DNA of 64,000 bases. Origin: G963675935 sp963675935. Its GTDB lineage: Bacteria; Planctomycetota; Planctomycetia; Pirellulales; Thermoguttaceae. Under the pieces are notes generated by a model. That model did not search any database and had not been told where the DNA came from. It saw only the letters and a list, made by a program, of their open reading frames with translations. The translations under genes were made by a program, and so were the position numbers. The stretch is from NCBI GenBank assembly GCA_963675935.2, contig OY780964.2, positions 1,116,001 to 1,180,000 of the forward strand. The letters are read 5' to 3'. Shown here one piece after another: positions 60,904 to 64,000 of this stretch (within the stretch, counting starts at the first letter, position 1; the number at the start of each line of letters is the position of its first letter).

Positions 60904-60970
60904 CGCTGCCACTCTTTCTGCCACAATGGCAAGAAGTATCTGGAAAACTTCGACTGGCCGGAACACCCGG
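60901..60970 (-). promoter_or_regulatory. Conserved leader of PEP-CTERM gene 2
   Basis: The partner of 59908-59977 (86% identical over 70 bases, no gaps). It contains GTGGCAGAAAGAGTGG just before the ATG, which may hold the ribosome site. Confidence 0.55.
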
Positions 60971-61117
60971 TCTTCATGAGACGTCTTTGTTTTCCTGTTG
61001 CCTTCCTCTGCCTTCATGGAATAGCGATTCGCTAATTCCATCCCGTGCCATTCTTTTCTGTTCGCTCCTCGTTTCAACGGAACCGTCTTCCGAACGGTTT
61101 TTGCCTTACCTCCTTTC

Positions 61118-62731
61118 TCACTTTGACAAGGCCGTTCCTTCCAATTCCACCCGCAACGCTATTGCGCTTTTGTTCGATTGAGAATTCGGATGTTCGGTGA
61201 TGTAATTTTTCACGTCGATTTCCAATGTATTTGTCCCCTGAACGATCCCATTGGTAATCACAATGCCATAAAGCGCATCGAACGGCATGTTCTGAGATTG
61301 CGGCGGCAAGGGGACATTGCGGCCATTGATGCGAATCGCGCCGACAAAATTGTCCGCGCGGAACCGAACTCGAAGGCCGGCTCCTTGGAGCCACAATCCG
61401 GCCATATCGAACGTCGTGCGGAACGTGTACGTCGCGTTGCCCGGCATGTCGATCAATTCGCCGGCATTGGTCGAAACCCACTGCGAACGAGCGGGATCAT
61501 TCGGCGAGTATATGTCGACCAGCGCGTGAGCAACGACCGCCGGACGAGGCTTGAACTTTGGATCGTCGTTTCTGGCAAAGAACTGCCAATGCGGATCGTT
61601 GTCGCCTTCTTTCAGCCCGATGCCGGTGTTGAACAACTTGATTGGCACGTATTTCGGCATGTCGCGGACGAACATGTTCGCCGATTGCACATCCTTGGCG
61701 CGAATTACCTTGACGGCCTTTGTTTTGTCGATTGTCACCCGGGCCGATTCATTTTCGCCAAGCGTGATCGTCCGTTCTTCGGCATTCCCCTTTTCGCCCA
61801 CGACGCGCACTTCGACCCGGCCGCGAAAGACTCGCGAATGGGTCGCGCCGGATTTCTCGACATCCACGCCGAACTCGGTGCCGAGGTCGGTGACCCTGGC
61901 CGTGGGAGTGCGGACGGAGAAGTAGGTCCCGCCTGCCGGGCGGGACTTCGTGGTTTCGCGATCGGTTGGCGATGCCCCGCTTGGCGAGCGGGACCTACTT
62001 TCCACCCGCGCTGTCAACTTACCAAGCGACAAATACCCGCCGGCGGTCGATTCCACTTCGTAAGTACATGGCCCTTGGAGAATCACTCGCGCCCCGGTGT
62101 GATACGTGATTTCCATCAATCCGGATTTCAGCATGAACTTCGCTCCGAGAACCACGCGATCGTGGATGGGAGCGTAATCCGTATCAACCCAGCGGCAATC
62201 GACCATGCCGGTGATTCGGGCGATGGATTTGATCTCCGGCTCGGAATCGTGTTTCACAGCGTTCGGGAGCGATGGAAAATTGCTCTCGGCAATTCCTTGC
62301 CCGGGCCCTGAATGCCCCGAATAGTGCTTCACGTAGATGTTCAAGCCGAGCAACGCGGCGATGCCGAACAACACCGTCGCCACCAAGTAGGACGTGAAAA
62401 ATTCATGGGTGGAGAGGAATTCCGTCGCGCCGCGCCAAGTTGCGCCAAGATGCCCGAGGACCGGAAATGCGGGCGGGGCGCCGCCGGCGTCGAGCGAGAG
62501 GGCGTCGCTGTCCAGATCATCGGCGTCGATGCCCACCGAAGACGCCATCAGACTGGCCTGGGTGCATAACGCCACGAATGTGTCGCGGCAGCCGGCGTCA
62601 TCCGTCAAAAACCGGTTGAGACGATCGGCCTGCGGAGCGGTTAGTCCGCCCTCCAAATGCCGAACCACCAGCTCGACGAATTCGTCGGTCAAGCCGCGGT
62701 CGGAGTCAAGTTGGAGATCGGCGTCATTCAT
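61118..62731 (-). CDS. FecR-domain anti-sigma/regulatory membrane protein
   Basis: A 537-residue protein. The N-terminal ~90 residues (LTDEFVELVVRHLEGGLTAPQADRL) look like the cytoplasmic anti-sigma region. A membrane helix (YLVATVLFGIAALLGLNIYV) lies near residues 115-135. The FecR domain is at about 195-340 (VLGAKFMLKSGLMEITYHTGARVILQGPCTYEVES, VTDLGTEFGVDVEKSGATHSRVFRGRVEV), followed by a beta-sandwich domain (about 400-535). The gene overlaps the sigma factor stop by 8 bases. The pair is the usual ECF/FecR type of planctomycetes. Confidence 0.9.
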   Translation of the reverse strand: MNDADLQLDSDRGLTDEFVELVVRHLEGGLTAPQADRLNRFLTDDAGCRDTFVALCTQASLMASSVGIDADDLDSDALSLDAGGAPPAFPVLGHLGATWRGATEFLSTHEFFTSYLVATVLFGIAALLGLNIYVKHYSGHSGPGQGIAESNFPSLPNAVKHDSEPEIKSIARITGMVDCRWVDTDYAPIHDRVVLGAKFMLKSGLMEITYHTGARVILQGPCTYEVESTAGGYLSLGKLTARVESRSRSPSGASPTDRETTKSRPAGGTYFSVRTPTARVTDLGTEFGVDVEKSGATHSRVFRGRVEVRVVGEKGNAEERTITLGENESARVTIDKTKAVKVIRAKDVQSANMFVRDMPKYVPIKLFNTGIGLKEGDNDPHWQFFARNDDPKFKPRPAVVAHALVDIYSPNDPARSQWVSTNAGELIDMPGNATYTFRTTFDMAGLWLQGAGLRVRFRADNFVGAIRINGRNVPLPPQSQNMPFDALYGIVITNGIVQGTNTLEIDVKNYITEHPNSQSNKSAIALRVELEGTALSK

Positions 62732-63269
62732 GGCGATCCGCCTGCTTCTTGGCGGCGATTTGTTCCTGGATGCAGTCGGCCAGATTGCGATGGGCGCGGG
62801 TCAGCGAGCGGTAGACCGTCTCGACGTTCATGTCGAGCCGCTTGGCAATGCCGCTGCTCCGCAGTCCCTTGACGTAGCGGAAGCCGAGCAAGCGGCGTTG
62901 ATTCTCAGTCAGTTTTCGGAAACACGCCCGGAGCATTTCAGCGATCGCGGATTCCGACATCTCGCCTTGCTCGTCGTAGGGCGTCCAGTGCGACTCCAAT
63001 TGTTCGAGCACTTCCTCGCTGAGCGTTGAGGGCGTTCGCCGCTGGGCACGCAGGGCTTCGAGGGCCTTCAGCCGGGCGGCGCGGCGAAGCCACACCTTCA
63101 ATCGCGGCTCGTCGGCCACCTCGCCGCCCTTCGCCATGGCCAGCATCGCGACCTCTTGCACCACGTCTTCCGACGAATTGAAATCGCCCATGATCGACCA
63201 GACGTAGGCGAGCAGCTTATTGCGCTCGGCCATCAACACCCGAACGAGTTGGTCGTTGCTGAGACTCAT
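62724..63269 (-). CDS. ECF sigma-70 factor (Rhodopirellula/Verrucomicrobium-type)
   Basis: A 181-residue ECF sigma factor. Region 2 has AYVWSIMGDFNSSEDVVQEVAMLA and LKVWLRRAARLKALEALRAQ; region 4 has LTENQRRLLGFRYVKGLRSSGIAKRLDMNVETVYRSLTRAHRNL. ATG 63269 is preferred over an upstream frame-matched start at 63302 without a ribosome site. The FecR gene starts within its last codons, so the two are translationally coupled. Likely targets include the PEP-CTERM genes downstream, by position only. Confidence 0.92.
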   Translation of the reverse strand: MSLSNDQLVRVLMAERNKLLAYVWSIMGDFNSSEDVVQEVAMLAMAKGGEVADEPRLKVWLRRAARLKALEALRAQRRTPSTLSEEVLEQLESHWTPYDEQGEMSESAIAEMLRACFRKLTENQRRLLGFRYVKGLRSSGIAKRLDMNVETVYRSLTRAHRNLADCIQEQIAAKKQADRHE

Positions 63270-63634
63270 GGGCGAAATATCCCGACAGATTTCACGATCC
63301 ACGTCGGCGTAAGGCCACCGATATTATTAAGTGACATCTCGACGGCAAATCAGGACACGCCATTGCGAAAATTGATGGCGGAAGCGATTGTCGAGAAGAA
63401 GGTCGCCTAGACGGACCGCCCCCCCCCGTTGGCTGTCGGGATAGCGATGCAACACTGAAATGTTTATTGACCCTCGGAATAGTAATGCAACATTGGACTG
63501 TTTAGTCGGCGGGCTTGCCCGCCGTGTTTGGGGGCGACATCCCACGCGGCGAGCAAGCTCGCGGCGAAACGACATTGCAGCACCTTCCTTCCTCTTATTG
63601 TCGCAAGCGGAGAATCGCTTTGCCAGGAAAAAAC
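63270..63634. other. Gap upstream of the sigma factor gene
   Basis: No gene seen. It contains a C-run (about 63419-63428), two copies of GCAACA-TG-ACTGTTT/ACTGAAATGTTT-like sequence at about 63449 and 63486, and an imperfect hairpin TCGGCGGGCTTGCCCGCCG with GGCGAGCAAGCTCGCGGCG at about 63506-63565, related to the repeat at 20949-20971. Confidence 0.5.
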
Positions 63635-63707
63635 GTAGAACGGAATTCATTCCGTTTGCCGGAAAAAGACGGAGCAAGACGAAGGAACGGAATAAAATCC
63701 GTTCTAC
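63635..63707. repeat. Inverted repeat GTAGAACGGAA
   Basis: GTAGAACGGAATTCATTCCG at the left pairs with CGGAATAAAATCCGTTCTAC at the right. Seen once in the window. Confidence 0.65.
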
Positions 63708-63721
63708 CTACGTGCATTGAC

Positions 63722-63880
63722 CAGGAGAATTGCAAAGTCGCATTTTGGGGATAGATGGGAAAAACCGTCATTCTGAGCGTAGCGAAGAATCTCGTTGGCC
63801 CGAGGGAACTTACGCTTTTGCCACAGAGATTCTTCGCTACGCTCAGAATGACGGTTTCCTGGACATTGCAGTTATCCTGG
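63722..63880. repeat. MITE-like palindromic element, family B copy 2
   Basis: Ends CAGGAGAATTGCAAAGTC (63722-63739) and GACATTGCAGTTATCCTG (63862-63879) match those of the element at 35644-35833. The core is the GTCATTCTGAGCGTAGCGAA hairpin of family A. The 9-bp direct repeat TGCATTGAC flanks it (63713-63721, 63881-63889). Beyond 63890 I see no feature up to the window edge. Confidence 0.85.
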
Positions 63881-64000
63881 TGCATTGACGCCCCCGCTAG
63901 GCAATCGCGTCCCAATCGGGCACAATGGGCAATTCGGGGTCGTTTTGATTTCGATGATTCTTTTGATTGGAAAAAATCCATTTCCCCACAAAAATACGGA

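Overview
The window looks like chromosomal DNA of a planctomycete (Pirellulales-like). The signs are two DUF1559 proteins with type IV pilin-like N-termini plus a DUF1559 pseudogene, two PEP-CTERM proteins, an ECF sigma factor/FecR pair, a DUF4159 protein, a DUF1570-type metallopeptidase, a MoxR/DUF58/BatA-like operon, Met/Gly-rich proteins and moderately high GC. No replication origin, CRISPR array or prophage is visible. One complete insertion sequence and a very dense set of palindromic or MITE-like repeats are present.

Layout. 1-4443: the 3' part of a Met/Gly-rich protein gene and a TgpA-like membrane transglutaminase. 4566-5600: a YchF-type GTPase, followed by a decayed DUF1559 fragment. 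6083-15333, minus strand: a MoxR-type cluster (MoxR, a cassette of small genes including a clan-AA aspartic protease, DUF58, a BatA-like protein, then an ORF6N gene amid palindromes, then a vWA/amidotransferase-like membrane protein). A DUF4159 protein is divergent from it (15606-18020). 18421-20243, minus: pssA and psd, the two steps to phosphatidylethanolamine. 20456-22243: a conserved hypothetical protein and two lipoproteins, the second directly abutted by an IS701-like element (22245-23706). 23945-25147: a DUF1559 protein. 25534-35457, minus: a complete phosphate regulon in the order phoB, phoR, pstS, pstC, pstA, pstB, phoU, with two candidate Pho boxes. 35903-37231: a secreted metallopeptidase. 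37317-40841, minus: a signalling operon of CHASE8-like histidine kinase, REC-GGDEF protein and PilZ-like protein. 41490-43371: an ABC exporter pair. 43500-46511, minus: an autotransporter. 47242-47314: tRNA-Ala(TGC). 47491-48762: a cyclopropane fatty acid synthase-like enzyme. 48987-57869: a giant alpha-2-macroglobulin-like protein with TPR arrays on both sides. 58009-63269, minus: a DUF1559 protein, two PEP-CTERM proteins, FecR and an ECF sigma factor.

How it fits together. Much of the window concerns the cell envelope and its surveillance: the MoxR/vWA cluster, transglutaminase, macroglobulin, autotransporter, surface-anchored PEP-CTERM proteins and phospholipid synthesis or modification. 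The phosphate block and the c-di-GMP block are self-contained regulatory systems.

The most notable observations are: (1) five palindromes with compensated arm changes in and upstream of the ORF6N gene; (2) two MITE families with 9-bp target duplications that share an internal hairpin; (3) the macroglobulin, in which a TPR plus MG-like module appears duplicated at both ends and a secretin/STN-like domain is fused at the C-terminus; (4) matching 11-bp-period repeats plus -10 elements upstream of both phoB and pstS; (5) an 86% identical 70-nt leader in front of two divergent PEP-CTERM genes. All functional names come from reading motifs by eye. No database search was possible.
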